Positions 11,201-23,812 are shown, counted from the stretch's first letter. The stretch: DNA of 64,000 bases from Astropecten irregularis (GCA_963971285.1 OZ020261.1:6513983-6577982), one strand, 5' to 3'. The notes: a model not told the origin generated them from the letters alone. A program made the numbers and translations.

Positions 11201-14200
11201 CGAGCCTAATTGGTCCGCCAATGACGTCACACACATTGTTGCATGGATCGGTTCCAAGGATAACTTTTTGGGGGGGGGGGGGGGGGCGGAGCATACATCT
11301 ACTGATTTATTTTTTACTTCGGGGTTAAAATGAAGCACTTACATAGAAGTTTCAATTAATTATGCATTAAGCAATAATCTAAAAGCACTTTCATCCCTTT
11401 TCCAAATTTGATTACAGGTAACCTTTAAATGATTGAAATATAAGAAACAGACAATCAAAACATAGTATAGCTGGCTCTTAGAGGTTAAGGTGACGGGCAC
11501 AAAGCCAGAATGCTCGATCAAGTCTTCGAATAGAAGCCAATATATAGTAGTCTGGTTCCAAGACCCAAGAATCTCCCGACTATTGTCTGTCAATTCTAAG
11601 AATTGGGAATCAGGGAATGTTTGGGCAGGGAACCAGACTACCGATCTAGTAGTCTGACAAGATGGCGACTGGCGGTTGATCCCAAATGAAACAGTCCATT
11701 TGTCAATTCTATTGGCTCTCTGTATTGGCCATCATTATATTCCTTGAAGGAAACAAAAACAATTAAAGGTAGTATCATTCTTTGGTAAGAGACCAAAAAA
11801 CAGAAATGTTCACAGATTTACGTATAACTTACAAAGTATGAAGATGGTGGTGGTAGAAACATACCGTTATAATGTTTTCGACTGAAATGGTGTATTTATC
11901 CAGAAATTATTAAAACAACGACCAACAATCTTTTTGATCTTTTAAAAGATCAAAAATAAAAGAGAAAAGACTTAAGAAATGTTGTGGCCGTTTTTCACTG
12001 TTTTCTAAACAAGTGGGCACCGTATAAGACTGACATTTTCACAGATGACTATTACTGTATCTTCCTTGATATTTTTGCCCATGAATTTGTATTTCTTTGA
12101 TAAAAAACAAAGTATGACACTTCCTTTAAAGAAAGAAACAAATAAACAAACAAACTCGCAAGTAAATAATAGAGGGTAGACCAAACTCCCAAACAAGTAG
12201 TGAAGGAAATTTACAGCACAGACTAAAACAAAATAAATGACCAGCTTTAGTGATTAACGATACTTATAAATTAAGCATAATACTATAAATTATAATAAGC
12301 ATATTGCAAGACTAGCGCTTGTGAACGTCACTGCATGAATAACAATGTATGAACCCCTTCTAAATTTTCTATTGAAATGCAAAGCTTGGTTTTTTTGTGA
12401 GTGCTCCTGATGGTAATAATTGATAACGAGAGACCTTTTTTTGCTGTAGTTATTACCCTGTGCACTCTCCTATTGAGTGTGACCCCGCACTATATCTACC
12501 TTGGTAAATGAAATACATTTCTGCTCGTAGGTCACACTGTCCGGTCCCATTCACCTGTACGCCTCTTCCATGCATGCATGGTCTACACTATTTCTATCCC
12601 CATTCTATTACTGGGCTCGCAGTATGGCTGGTGTAGTAGAAATCGGTGTCCTTTTACTTGCCCAAATTCACGACATGCAACACTGATATAATGAAGAGAG
12701 AAGAATGCCGTCATAGTTGTTGTTGAGGTGGTGTTCAATCATCCTAGAATCTAACAATTATAACTCGCCTTTCGACTGCAAAACACAACTGCATCACCTC
12801 AGTGTATTTTTGGCATCCAAAGCCCCGTACTAGCCGCTTCAGTTATCCTTACCACACGAAGCGAAACGATTGTGCACTCCACGTATCGGCCCCTGAAATT
12901 GTGATCGGTTTATGGGTTTGGGGTTAACTACGTTTTAGTTGGCGAGTCGTTCTTGCTCCATGCTTCTTTAACAACAGTTGGTTTATATACAACTTATAAT
13001 GCTATACAAGTAATGATAATGAACTGCTCGGCCCTTATATGGCAAAAGGTTGTATCTCGAAAAATCATGTTTCGAGAAAAACGGCTTTGAATATTCTGTC
13101 TAGTACCACTTTTTTTCTGGCCAATTTAATTCAGGGAAAAAGTTGCTAAAATTAATATTTCTAACATACAGAAGGTATATTTTAAGTTTCAACCATTTTC
13201 TATGATTATTTTTCACATTAGAGGCATTTTAAAGTCGATACTCCCTTTTGACTGCACAATCAATGTTGACCATCTCAACACATTTTTGGCAAAAGGGTGT
13301 ATGTCAAGTTAGCATTGCTTATAATTAGTCATATAGAATGCATTGTCTTGGCAAAAGGGTGTAAATCAATGTTACACAAACTCCCTGCCAATAATCTGTA
13401 GGGCAAAAGGATGTATCTTGTGTTACACAATTCATATTGCATGTTTCTGTTTTTGGCAAAGAGATGTATTTGAAGTTACGGTGAATGACCTTAATGAGAT
13501 ATCACATGCAGCTTTAAAACGATGCATCGTACGAACTTGAGATTTCTCCCAATGAAAAAAGCGCCCTCACTTTACCCAAAACAGTTTTAATCTCAAAAAT
13601 AGTGTAAATTGATTTACACCCTTTTGCCATCACAGGGCCGCGCTGCAAACCGCTCACCTGTTTTCCCCAAACGACCTGAAATACATGTTTGAAGAATGTT
13701 TGAATTTTCGATCCTAGTAGGACCTTTCTCAGAGGCTAAACGAGACATTTAGCCTTTGAGAAAGATCCAGCTTGGATCGAAACGTCAGGCCCTTCTAACT
13801 AGATGCATCGAGTATATCTCATTTGAACCTGACCACAGTTTAATCAGCAGTTTCGGTCGCAAATTCATCATTTTAGAAGGCAAAAACGGTCCTTGATGTA
13901 AATTTCCTCAAATCTCTCATATTATGTTACATAATTTGGCAGGGTTTTCACAGTCGCCGTCCCTTTGGCAATGAAACCGTTAGGCTACTTCAACACGATT
14001 TAACCGCAGAAAGACATCTGCCTGCAAGCGATATTTATACAGGCTTGTGCATTTTATTTCGTTTACCTGTGTCCTATAATAGAGAGGTTTCGCAAGCGAA
14101 CGGATACGGTTAGAGCGCCGGATACGTCACGAGTATGTGTGTACTTATGACGTCACAGTTGTTCCGCTATCCGCTATACGTCTTCGAAGAACGGATATCT

Positions 14201-17200
14201 TGCTCGATACGCGTAAGTGTTAAACGCGTAGCGAATATCAGTATTTTCGTAATTCTCTGTTCATTTTCAGTCTGTGCATGATTAGATTGAAAAGAAAGGA
14301 TTTGTTGAACACGAATATGTCATTTCTATGCATTTCGAAACTATAGAATAAGACAAAATTAGCCTCAAAGTCAGGGACAAAATTTGTTCTCCGTTGTCGG
14401 AATTAGACTTCACCATCGCGAAACATCGGATCGGCTGTTAACGTTTACGGATAGCTAAACGTACGCGTACGCGTATCCGTTCTCTTGGGAAACCTCTCTA
14501 ATGACTTCCACTTGAAGTTCAATCAATACAGAGTATATATGAGCCATGCAAACACAGCTGAGATAATTAGTCGATGATATTATTAAATGATAGAAGAGCA
14601 TAATTATTAATATGTCCTCGCTATTGGATGATCCAAGGCATAATCTTACCACGAAGCATTATTGCTGAAAAAGGTCGTGCAACTTTTCATGCCTGATAAT
14701 CTTTGACTGATACCAATGTTTATTTTCTTAATCGAATGAAATTGTCCTTGTTGCCGATTTGCATAAAACTTGTCAGACATGTATACAGTTTGTAGATAAT
14801 ATTTCATTAGACAGTTTTGATGAAAATTTGCAGTTCGTATTTAGTGGTCAGTGGAAGCCCAATACAGACAAGTAACTTTTCCTCCAATCACCTGATTTCC
14901 TTTTTTTTCCACTTCACTCTTATTTGAACATTAAAAATTAAAAAAAATTTACAAAGTATGGTAAAGATTTGAATATCCTCTTTTTTGTTGTTAGGTCCCA
15001 GTTGCATTCCTGCCAATAACACACGACGGAGAACGGAGATTGGCACAAAATGGATCGAAAAACAAAATTGCGATTTTTTTTTTTCTTCACTGACAAAAAG
15101 TGCTTAAATCTGCACAGAAACGAAAATGTAAAATTGCTGTTTGTTTGTAGCAAGATTTATATGATTGATACAAGTAATAAACTGCTGCAAATTGCTCATC
15201 AGCCAAAATATTGACCTGAACATTTTCTAAATGTTTGGAGTTAAAAGGGCCTGACGCGTTTCTTTATCGAAGGCTGTATACGATATGGTTTTGATTTATG
15301 ATTATTTTTTGATGATTTATGCTCTTACAATAATATCGAGGAGATAAGAGATATTGCTGGATAGAGTGGTCTGGAGGGGATATGTTCATGGTGACCGAGT
15401 AGACATTGGCTTAATCATGCCTAATGTCATCTCAGCACAGTAGTACTGTGCCCTCATTTGACTTTCACATGCTTGATTTGATGAAACTTTGCTTATTTCA
15501 GATGACAACATCTACAAATGTTATTACTTTGTTTTAAGTGCCTGCCTAAAACAATGTACACTGTCAACATTGTGGGTAACATGTTGCCCAGATAGGGCAA
15601 CACACACATGGGCAACACGACTTTAGGTCCTGTATACACTAGCAACATTTGGTCAACATGTTAAGGAGATAATGCTCTGACATGTTACCCAACTCGTTTT
15701 GTTCTGTGTACACTGAAAACATTTTCAGCGACAACGTACCGGGGCAACATGTTACTGAGATGGTTACCGAATATTTTACACAGTTTACACTCCGCTTTAG
15801 TGTTTGTTTTGATCGTTTCCCCGGCTGTACAGTGTGAACCATGGATGTACTGTTTCTTCTCTGCGAATGTCACATCTTCTGTGGGTGAATAAATCCATGT
15901 ACACATAAGTTGAAGTGGGATCAACATCAGCTACTTCTTCGCCTTAACATAGTGTATGTAGCAGATGGTTGCTTCACATTGATATGAACGTGTGACCCAT
16001 TTTCCCATTAAAAATACATCAGTACAATATCACGCTTCAAGGGGTTTCATCGGCTGTCATAACTACTCATTAAAATTGCATTATTGAGTTATAGAATAAA
16101 CATGCTTGCAATGTTAAGTCTATTTTCTTCATGTGTTTTTTGTGTGTGTGTCTAATGTGACTAGGGGATTAATTCGATTCATCATTGTCCAAAGGCGACA
16201 TGTTTGGGCTCTGGAGAGTAGGTTTGCAGCTGGTGTTTTATGTGGATACATTAAGTGTGCGATCTGTCAATGATTTCAGGACTTGGTCGTCAATCACCGA
16301 ATACGAATTATTTATTATTATACCTATAGATCTTGATTGAAGATACTATTATGGGTCACAGTGAAGCCATTGGTTGTCAACCCCTGCTCTTCTTAAGAAG
16401 AATTGGTGCCTCATATTGGCCGTTGAGAGTGCTTTATCCACTGATCTCTGTATAAAAACTGGATAGCTCATTGACTATTGAGAGTATTGTATCCACTGAT
16501 CTCCATATACAGACTGGATAGCTCATTGGGCTTTGACAGTATTGTATCCACTGATCTCTGCATAAAGACTGGATATCTCATTGAGCATTGATAGTATTGT
16601 ATCCACTGATTATAAAGTTTTGATAGCTCATTTGGCATTGAGAGTATTGTATCCACTGATCTCTAGATGAAGACTGCATAGCTCATTTGGCATTGACAGT
16701 ATTGTATCCACTGATCTCTATAAAAATGATTGGGTAGCTCATTTCCCATTGAGAATGTTCCAATGAACACTATAATTCTTATAGAGACCGAGTAACGCAT
16801 TGGCCTTTGAGTGAATTTAACTGATCTGTATATACGTAAATATTACATTGCTCACTGGTTGTTAAGAGTACGGTATTCTTTCCGCTGATCTCTATTATAC
16901 ACTACATACATTTGTGTATGGGTTAGTATTTTAAACTATGGATCGTTTAGTGAATGTTGTTTGCTTTCCTCCTACCTCTGCAGATACGAGACATTCAAGT
17001 CACTGAATGCCGCCGATCAGTCTTTCGAGAATCTCCAAGACGTGCTGGGTAACATCAAGGTCCAACTGCAGAAAGTGGACGACATCGGAGCCAAGACCGA
17101 ACAGCTTGACACCAGCGTCAGGGACTTGAAAGAGCGTAACCGTGTCATTCGTAGCACCGTAGATGGCATGGCCTCGTCCTTGCTCAAGTCTAGGGCCGGA

Positions 17201-17221
17201 CGATCCTTGGTCGGCCACTGA
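8171..17221 (+). CDS. TRPC-like cation channel, gene 1, C-terminal part only (two exons)
   Basis: Coding exons are 8171-8295 and 16984-17221, joined by a GT-AG intron of about 8.7 kb in phase 2 (split Arg codon). The product is the last 120 residues of a channel protein. The first exon carries an AERY-type helix and the second continues with YETF and a heptad-rich stretch, ending in LVGH and TGA. It aligns in order, length and splice phase with the penultimate and last exons of gene 2 (42885-43006 and 43532 onward), which clearly belongs to a TRPC channel. In TRPC proteins this region forms the rib helix and the C-terminal coiled coil that holds the tetramer together. Unlike gene 2, the tail is short and has no proline-rich part. 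Pore exons were not found upstream in the window, so they either lie beyond the left edge or are missing. The TRPC assignment rests on the paralog. Confidence 0.8.
9047..9276. mobile_element. MITE with CTGGGGCCAATTTCAT ends, copy 1
   Basis: Ends CTGGGGCCAATTTCATAGAG and GACATTGGCCCCTGG. Inner TTGTTCGCTGACCATGAAT is shared in inverse with the 42-kb copy. Confidence 0.7.
10098..10228. repeat. Dispersed repeat with GATCC hairpin and GAAACG, copy at 10 kb
   Basis: GCAAACTGCTCATCAGCCAA then CTGACGCGTTTCGATCCTAG then GATCCTCTTTC. Related copies: about 3085-3150, 13640-13800, 15170-15265, 24935-24985, 26385-26510, 28200-28305 and 34545-34615. Confidence 0.6.
10973..11428. mobile_element. TTAA MITE family B, copy 2, with a G run
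   Basis: Internal match to the 5.4-kb copy over the whole length; the left end is diverged. It contains an uninterrupted run of about 16 G near 11270. Confidence 0.75.
11763..12129. mobile_element. TTAA MITE family A, copy in the gene 1 last intron
   Basis: Full-length (367 bases), TTAAAGGTAGTATCATTCTT to CTTCCTTTAA, with the central palindrome-like GATCTTTTAAAAGATC. Confidence 0.8.
13037..13629. mobile_element. Element bounded by and filled with GGCAAAAGGGTGTA motifs
   Basis: Motif at 13039, 13289, 13350, 13402 and 13455 (last ones degenerate), and inverted at 13615-13628 (TACACCCTTTTGCC). Spacing of the middle copies is about 50-60 bases. Confidence 0.6.
13640..13800. repeat. Dispersed GATCC-hairpin repeat, double copy at 13.7 kb
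   Basis: TTCGATCCTAGTAGGACCTT and, inverted, AAGATCCAGCTTGGATCGAA then ACGTCAGGCCC. The two halves face each other. Confidence 0.6.
14090..14500. mobile_element. MITE with AGAGAGGTTTC ends
   Basis: AGAGAGGTTTCGCAAGCGAA and then CGGATACG at the left; CGTATCCGTTCTCTTGGGAA and then ACCTCTCT at the right. About 410 bases, CpG-rich in the arms. Confidence 0.75.
15540..15775. repeat. GGCAACATGTT-rich repeat
   Basis: Several direct and inverted GGGTAACATGTTGCCC-like motifs in about 230 bases; probably a degenerate fold-back. Confidence 0.4.
16415..16905 (+). repeat. Minisatellite, unit about 56 bases, eight to nine copies
   Basis: Units share GTATTGTATCCACTGATCTC and GATAGCTCATTG. The central six are well conserved and the last ones degenerate. 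It ends about 80 bases before the last exon of gene 1. Confidence 0.8.
16984..17221 (+). CDS. Gene 1 last coding exon (coiled-coil C-terminus)
   Basis: The acceptor CTACCTCTGCAG ends at 16983. The first base completes the split Arg, then YETFKSLN follows. About 55 residues are rich in L, I and V at heptad spacing with charged residues between, as expected for the TRPC C-terminal coiled coil. The tail ends SLLKSRAGRSLVGH followed by TGA at 17219-17221. It is GC-richer than the flanking DNA. Confidence 0.82.
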
Positions 17222-17636
17222 CACCATTGCTCACCATTCTGTGGCTGAACCGCTAAACCTTTGGAGCTAGCTCTTCGCAGAACTCAACCTGAACAAGTTT
17301 TAAGCAAACAAAAACAGATGGCATCACATTGAGAGGAAGCAACGTTTTGATTCTTCGTTTGCCTGTACATACAGTGCTCAGTCAAACATTTTATAATGCT
17401 CTGTAGAAATACAAATCTGTGTGTGCGGCAAATTTGTGTGTCGGACAGGTACATCGAGTAAGAAAATGTGGAGCTTGAATTAAGGAAGACTACAAGATGG
17501 TTTAGCATCATTCAGCTATGAACAAGAAACGACAACCGCGATACACCTCCATATTCTTGTTGTGTCTTGGCTTTTTTTTTATAATATCTTGTTTACGGTT
17601 GCAGCGATATATCGTTAGATTCGTGTGTATTATAAA

Positions 17637-17642
17637 AATAAA
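17637..17642 (+). terminator. Poly(A) signal of TRPC-like gene 1
   Basis: The first clear AATAAA downstream of the gene 1 stop codon, about 415 bases after it, in AT-rich sequence free of long ORFs. Confidence 0.5.
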
Positions 17643-18839
17643 TTACTAACATTCACGACGTGTTAAATATGTGTGTTATTTGGAAAGAGAAGCAGTGCAT
17701 TTAGCACGTATGTGTAAAGACTAAGTCGTTTAACGAAATGGAACCAGTGGTAACTCTCACAAATATTCCTCCACCAAAGAAATAACACATCAAAGATGTG
17801 AAACACGAAGAACCATTTTTGTTTTTTGTATACGAATGTTGTTTTTGTTAATTTAAATGAAATACCCACAGGCGAATCGTTAACATTCTCAGGATTGTGG
17901 TTTTCTATTCCTGAGGAATTTTGTCAAATGTTCTTCTCTGTTTATCATATCTGGGTGCGGGTTTTGTTTCCAATTAGTCAGACGTTGGAACTCCGGAGAT
18001 CGGTGTAAATTACTGCAATGCTGTTTTATTGCAGTGTCGCTGTGAAGAAAAAAAAAACTAGATATTTGCTGATATTTCACTGTGCCTATAGGGCAAACTA
18101 AATTCACTGCAGTCTTTTACCGACACCTGAATTTACACAGCTGACTTTACCGCTGAAACGAAATCCGGGAATGATGACTTAACAACTCACTCGAAAAGAA
18201 AATGTCACTTTGTCTGTGAACTTCGAAACATTTTCGGTCATTTCAACATTGGCAACTCTTCTTAAAGTTCACTACGGGAATAATATTAACACTTGAAATA
18301 TATATCAGTTAATATCAAAATGGAAACAAAGGAAGACACTTTGTTTAAATAATTGGGTATAATTGGCTCACTAACAGCATGGTTAGGTGTTTTGTTTTGT
18401 TATTTCGAAGTTGTCGTTTCGTGATATACTAAAACACGACAGTTTCTATTTATGAAAGTTAATGGTACTTAAATTACGGAGGCTGTGGAATGTACAATGT
18501 GCCCTAATGTAAAACTAAAAGAAAAACTGTATTATGTTTTTTTACTATTATGATTTGTGTATAATTCGGACCAATAATTAGAGAATTATTTAGCATTTGC
18601 CATATGTTGCATTATTCATGATAAATGATGATTGTGGTTTGAAACGGTGATGTGTGGTGAAAGGAGTATAATGACAGTATTAGTACTATTGGTGCTAGAT
18701 ATGGTGATTGTGATACTGATGGCGACGACGTGGTGAGAATTGTGGTGAGAATGGTGGTGAGTTGATGGAGATGGTTTGTTTGTGAATGACAAAAACAAAT
18801 GAAAGAATTACATTTCGTGAATGATTTGGAACACACAGC

Positions 18840-18952
18840 GGTAAATTTCACCAAACTCGTCCTATCTTAGTATCAATCGTAGGATACGATGGGTTATCCT
18901 TCATATTCTCGAGTTACGATCGGCCGTAGGGCTTCGTGAAATCGACCCCCTG
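18840..18952. mobile_element. Small MITE, TCGATTTCACGAAGCCC family, copy 2
   Basis: TACGATGGGTTATCCTTCAT and a right end GCTTCGTGAAATCGACCCCC match the 2-kb and 32-kb copies. Confidence 0.65.
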
Positions 18953-18993
18953 GCTTGATACAGCTGCTATGATGGTAATTCATACGAACAATT

Positions 18994-19020
18994 TAATCCA
19001 CCTTTTTTTTTTTTTTTTTT
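18994..19020 (+). repeat. Long T run
   Basis: CCACC followed by about 18 T. An A-rich stretch follows to about 19.35 kb. It may be a retroposed tail on the reverse strand, but no body is recognised. Confidence 0.4.
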
Positions 19021-20396
19021 ACAATAATTGTCTTTTGACCACTTAAACAAAATTAAGAAGAAGAAGAAAATGCCATAATAAATATATTATCAGTATAGTT
19101 ATAATATGAAAATTAATTCAAAAACACTAGTATACAAACTATTCAAAGGTTATTACGGGACTAACATGAACAATTAACCGTGTATTTGGCCCCTTGCTTT
19201 GTCGGGAAAAAGATTATCTTTAAAAGAAAGGGAAAAAAAATTGATATACAGTCAAACAAACTAATTTTAATAAATAAAAAAACTTACAAAATGACTCAAA
19301 GGAAAAAACAATAACAACAAATTAAAACGAAAAAAGCAACTTTAAGAAAATCTTGAGACGGAGTAAGCAATTTTGGCTAAACTGTCCATGATGGAGCAGG
19401 TGCATCAAATTATTTGTGTTTATTTTATTTTTGTTGAGTAAATCCGACAATTTGATAAGTATTGTACAATGTTTGTTTGATATTTTGTATTGTGATTACC
19501 TGTATTCACGCTGTCCTTGATCTTTGAAAATGAGATCAGCTAAAATTAATGACAGTTATATTAATAACAGTCTGCTCGGAACGTCTAAGTGTTAATTAAC
19601 TTTGTTTTCATTTATTCTGATATTGCACACGCGGACTGTTGATCATTACTCTTCTGTGTATATTTTGTAATAATTTATATTTTGCTTGATGTAATTGAAT
19701 TGGTGTATTCCTAACGTGGATATTATTGCAGAAGCGAATAATTTCTTTGTGTGTGTCCGATATGGTATACAGCACTATGCTTAGTGTATGCTCTTAGCAA
19801 GAAAAAGTGCAGTTAAGTTCATGTAGTTATTTATTGAGAGAAATGAGTATTGGTGAGCTCTTTCTCACTTGGCTGTGGAGCTTATATGCTAAGTAACAAA
19901 TAATAAGCTTAGTACTACATGTATTACGCATTACTCCCTTAGCATAAATGTCTACGACTTTGCTTACCTATCTTGGCACTCTTCAGCAGTATGATGCCTG
20001 TCCCCTTTCTGCACCAGTTATCTTAATGTCATCACCGCATTGAGAACATTATTTAATATTTACCTAATAATGTGTTGTTTTTTTCCTAAGAATGTTTCCT
20101 TAATGTGTTAATGAATAATATGATAATGAATTTCATAATATTCTACTGAAGTATCTAATCGTATATAAAATTCCAGTTGGAATGGTACAACGGTGTTTAA
20201 ACTAAAGAATGGCGTTTAAACACTGAAATGATAATTACTAACAAGATTAAATTGAAAATATCACGTTGGAATGTAATGATTATGTTATGTCAGTTTTCTG
20301 GTTTGCACTTTTGTTTCGTTTGAAGGAAGTATCGTGTTTTATGTCGTGGGTGAGTAAGCGCAGGACAATGTGCTTCATTTTGATTTGATGTTACTA

Positions 20397-20509
20397 GGGG
20401 CCTGTTTGTTTAACGCAAAGGATCCAATATTTTGGGATCCACCTCCTATGCAGGGTACGCTAAAATGGGATCCGGATCCGCAGGATTGGTCATAAATAAA
20501 CAGGCCCTA
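20397..20509. mobile_element. Short MITE with GGGCCTGTTTGTTTA ends, copy 1
   Basis: About 113 bases, inverse end TAAACAGGCCC, rich in GGATCC motifs. The same element occurs inverted at 59640-59757. Confidence 0.75.
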
Positions 20510-20605
20510 GGTCATAACGTCACATACTGGTACCCGTTCAAACTTCTCCACGATTGAATAGCCTCAATTGTCTCTTAATGCCTTTGGAGATAAGACATAA
20601 TTACA

Positions 20606-20842
20606 GGGCGTTTACGAAACGGAAGTTCAGGCTCAGGCTCAGGCTCCACCTTTGACATTCGTATGCTGAAAATAAAGCTTGTGGTTTTTCATTGAAGCTG
20701 AAGCTCTGTTCAAACCAGAGAATCTACTTCCATACCGTAGCCAAAAAAAACCCTCTATTTTGATACCCGTTATTTTAGCACGGATTCACGAAATGGAGCC
20801 GGAGCCTGAAACGGAGCCTGATCCTCTGTTTCGTAAACGCCC
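20606..20842. mobile_element. MITE with GGGCGTTTACGAAAC ends
   Basis: The right end GTTTCGTAAACGCCC is the exact inverse of the left. The inner arms are GGCTCAGGCTC / GGAGCCTGA type. Confidence 0.75.
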
Positions 20843-21419
20843 ATAGTTACAGGATACTTGGTTACCTCAGTGGTGGAATGAAGCTAACTCGAGCAAAGTA
20901 TCTTACTCAAGAACACAAGCATTACAATTCAAAATGACTGGACCCGAGCCCACCATCAGTCGAATCTAAAATGGATAAACCAGAGCATTGGACTCTAATG
21001 ACTTACATCCGTATCCTACCAATCACTTAATACTAACTTGTGGTGAAATGCAAACTCGATTAAACATAAGTGACGGAACATGCATGTCTTTGTAATGTAC
21101 TCTGTTCTGATCGTAATAATTACTATAGATGGTTCGTAATACAGCAGTTATATGAAATTAACCCTGACCTTTAAACGTCGTTTAGTCTCTGATGAATTGC
21201 ATACAGGCCTATTCATTTTTTTTTAACGATGTCATAAAATAAATGCAAGAAGTCTTTCAACTGACGTATGGGTTAATTATTTCTATCATTTCTGAAGCCG
21301 GCCATTCTTCATTTCATTGTAGGATTCATAATTTTACCATCTCAACCACCCCTTCCTTTTCTTTATAGGGGAATTCCTAATATTTTGAGCTGGAAGAGAG
21401 TGCTTAAGTTTTATTGTAC

Positions 21420-21950
21420 AGTGTGTCTCTCCAAAAACAAACAAACACGATACTCATTTTCAAAAATATCTGAACAGAAATAGTATGTTTTCAGCTATTT
21501 CATTTTTAGTCCATTGCATTCATTATCTCACTGGGTAAATTCTGACCAAATTTCAATGTAATCCATTCATGCATCACCGATCAATTACTGATTGTCTGTG
21601 AAAGTGAATTTTGCTGCCATTTTAATTGAGTGACAATGGAGGTCGTCTTAACATTCTTAGTCGTGATCTGTAAATCACTCCTCAACGTGGCTGCCCACAT
21701 TCACTACACACAGATCACTTCAAAGATGACCGCAACTGTCGCTCATTTGTAATGGTGGCAAATTAATGGACTTTTTAAGACAGTCAGTAATTACTCGGTG
21801 ATGCATGAATGGATTGCATTGAAATTTTACCCAGTGAGAATTTACCCAGTGAGATAGTGAATGCAACTGACTAAAAATTAAATAGCTAAAAACATACCAT
21901 CCCTCATAATCTTTAGACATTTGGTATTGTTTTTTGGGGGGAAACACTAT
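21420..21950. mobile_element. Large fold-back element
   Basis: Arms over 150 bases long in opposite orientation: ATTATCTCACTGGGTAAATT, CATTCATGCATCACCGA and TACTGATTGTCTGTG are inverted at 21.72-21.90 kb. No transposase is seen. Confidence 0.8.
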
Positions 21951-22486
21951 ATAACCTTTTTTTTTAACAACGGAATTACTTTATAATAAAGGTTGTACAC
22001 TGCACAGAAAGAAACCTCTGTTGATGTTGACGCCCTAAGCCTTTATATCTAATTGGTTTGAGGGTGATATGAGTAGTACGAGTGTTAAGAGCACATCTTA
22101 AGCTGCAGTTTGATACCCTACTTGATGCAAAGGACTAAACACTGTTCAAAACACACGCGAAACACACGTTTGTCAAAAGACCATAAGATGAACTTTTAGG
22201 TCTACAGTGTGTAGCTGTGCGTAACCCATTGTCCACCCAAACAATATCGCCCTATGCATTGTAGCGCATATGGTTCGTTCAACCTGTATGATACCTTCAC
22301 TGTGTGTACCGTACGTCATGCTTCAGTTCCTACTGGTTTAGTTCTCAATTACAGTTCCAGCGGTGTGGATTTGTAGAGGCTTAGCAATCAATCAACCCGA
22401 GCCTGCTAGCTCAACTTATTTTTCTGAAATGAGAAGAATATACATGAACTGTACATATTAACCAGGAACAGTCCATCGTTAAGGGT

Positions 22487-22852
22487 TTAAAGGTAGTATC
22501 ATACTTTGTTTTTTGTCAAAGAAGTACAGATTCATGGGCAAAAATATCAAGGAAGATACAGTCACAGTCATCTGTGATTATTTTAGTCCCATACGGTGCC
22601 CACTTTTTGAGAAAATCGTGAAAAACGGCCACAAGTATTTCTAAAGGCTTTTCTCTCTTTTTTTGGATCTTTTAAAAGATAAAAAAGATTTTTGGTCGTT
22701 GTTTTACTAATTTCTGGATAATTACACCATTTCAGGCGGAAAAATTGTAACGGTAAGTTTCTACCAGCACCATCTTCATACCCTGAAAGTTATACGTAAA
22801 TATGTGAATATTTCTGTTTTGGTGTCCTACCAAAGTATGATACTACCTTTAA
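22487..22852. mobile_element. TTAA MITE family A, intergenic copy, abutting a family B element
   Basis: Full-length, TTAAAGGTAGTATCATACTT to AGTATGATACTACCTTTAA. Its right TTAA is also the left end of a family B element that lacks its outer eight TIR bases. Confidence 0.85.
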
Positions 22853-23241
22853 TGTAATCAAATTTGGAAAAGGAGTGAAAGAGCTTTAAAATTATTGCTT
22901 AATACATACTTACTGACTATATAAATTTGTATGTCTATGTTAGTGCTTAATTTTGACCAAAAAGTTACAAAAGCGATACATGTATGCCCCGCCCCCAAAA
23001 AAGTCCCTGATGGAACCGATCCACGCAACACTAGCATGTGAGGTCACCTACAGAACTGGTATAGGCTTGCACCACAGAATACTGCTTGGCGTTCTGCATG
23101 TGACGTGCTAAATTATGGGTCGAAAATACCTCCTTTTTCTATGTACAAATTTCTTAGCAAATCAATAAAAGTCAGGTTGAATTTTATAACAATACAGATT
23201 TATTTAACTTCATATGAGTTTTGATTACAGTAAACCTTTAA
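22849..23241. mobile_element. TTAA MITE family B, copy 3 (reverse orientation)
   Basis: Right end GATTACAGTAAACCTTTAA. The left end reads TTAATGTAATCAAATTTGG, missing AGGTTTAC next to the family A element. Confidence 0.75.
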
Positions 23242-23664
23242 TGGAAAGTGAGTCAAAAAGGAGCTTGACCGGGATTAGTGATGTTTCTCAAAACCAACAA
23301 ATGACACTCAAAAGTGCAGTATAATTAGTTCAGTATAAAAATACCATTATGAGGAAAAGGGATCTTTCGTTAAAACGAATACACGCTGCTTGTACACGAA
23401 AAGTCTCTTCGAAAGAATGAAATATTCCTGTACAGAAAATGATAAAGAATAGTATACAATTCGCTCATTTGGTGGGGGAATAAATGGCCATTTTAAAAGC
23501 TCTTTTTGGAGATTTAGCTCCGACCTCGCCTTTTTCATGATTTCGGATTTCTGGATGCTCCGATTTCTTCAGAACGAGAACCTCAACCCATTAAAGCGGA
23601 ACCATATACCACAATGAATGCTACCGACCAATGCTTTCAAAGGAGGGACAAATCAGACATAAGC

Positions 23665-23691
23665 CTGCATAGTATGATACTACCTTTAATG
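23665..23691. mobile_element. TTAA MITE family A, solo end
   Basis: Only AGTATGATACTACCTTTAAT is left of the element. Confidence 0.5.
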
Positions 23692-23812
23692 GCAGAGGAA
23701 TAAACTCCAAATCTCAAAATGTTGTTGTGAGTTGGCCTTAATTCACTTACTCTGCATAAAACATACACAGGTTGCGGATTTCTCGTATCGTTAATTTATC
23801 TAAATTGCATAT

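Noticed and set aside
10909..11338. Cluster of overlapping ORFs around 11 kb
   Set aside because: They lie within a family B MITE containing a G run; the same region at 5.4 and 23 kb is not open.
13740..13800. Possible hammerhead ribozyme (GATCC hairpin followed by GAAAC and GTC) in the dispersed repeat
   Set aside because: The hairpin and GAAAC are there, but I cannot find the required CTGATGA box before the hairpin in any copy.
16415..16905. CRISPR-like array
   Set aside because: The units are contiguous and diverged, without unique spacers, and sit in an animal intron. It is a minisatellite.
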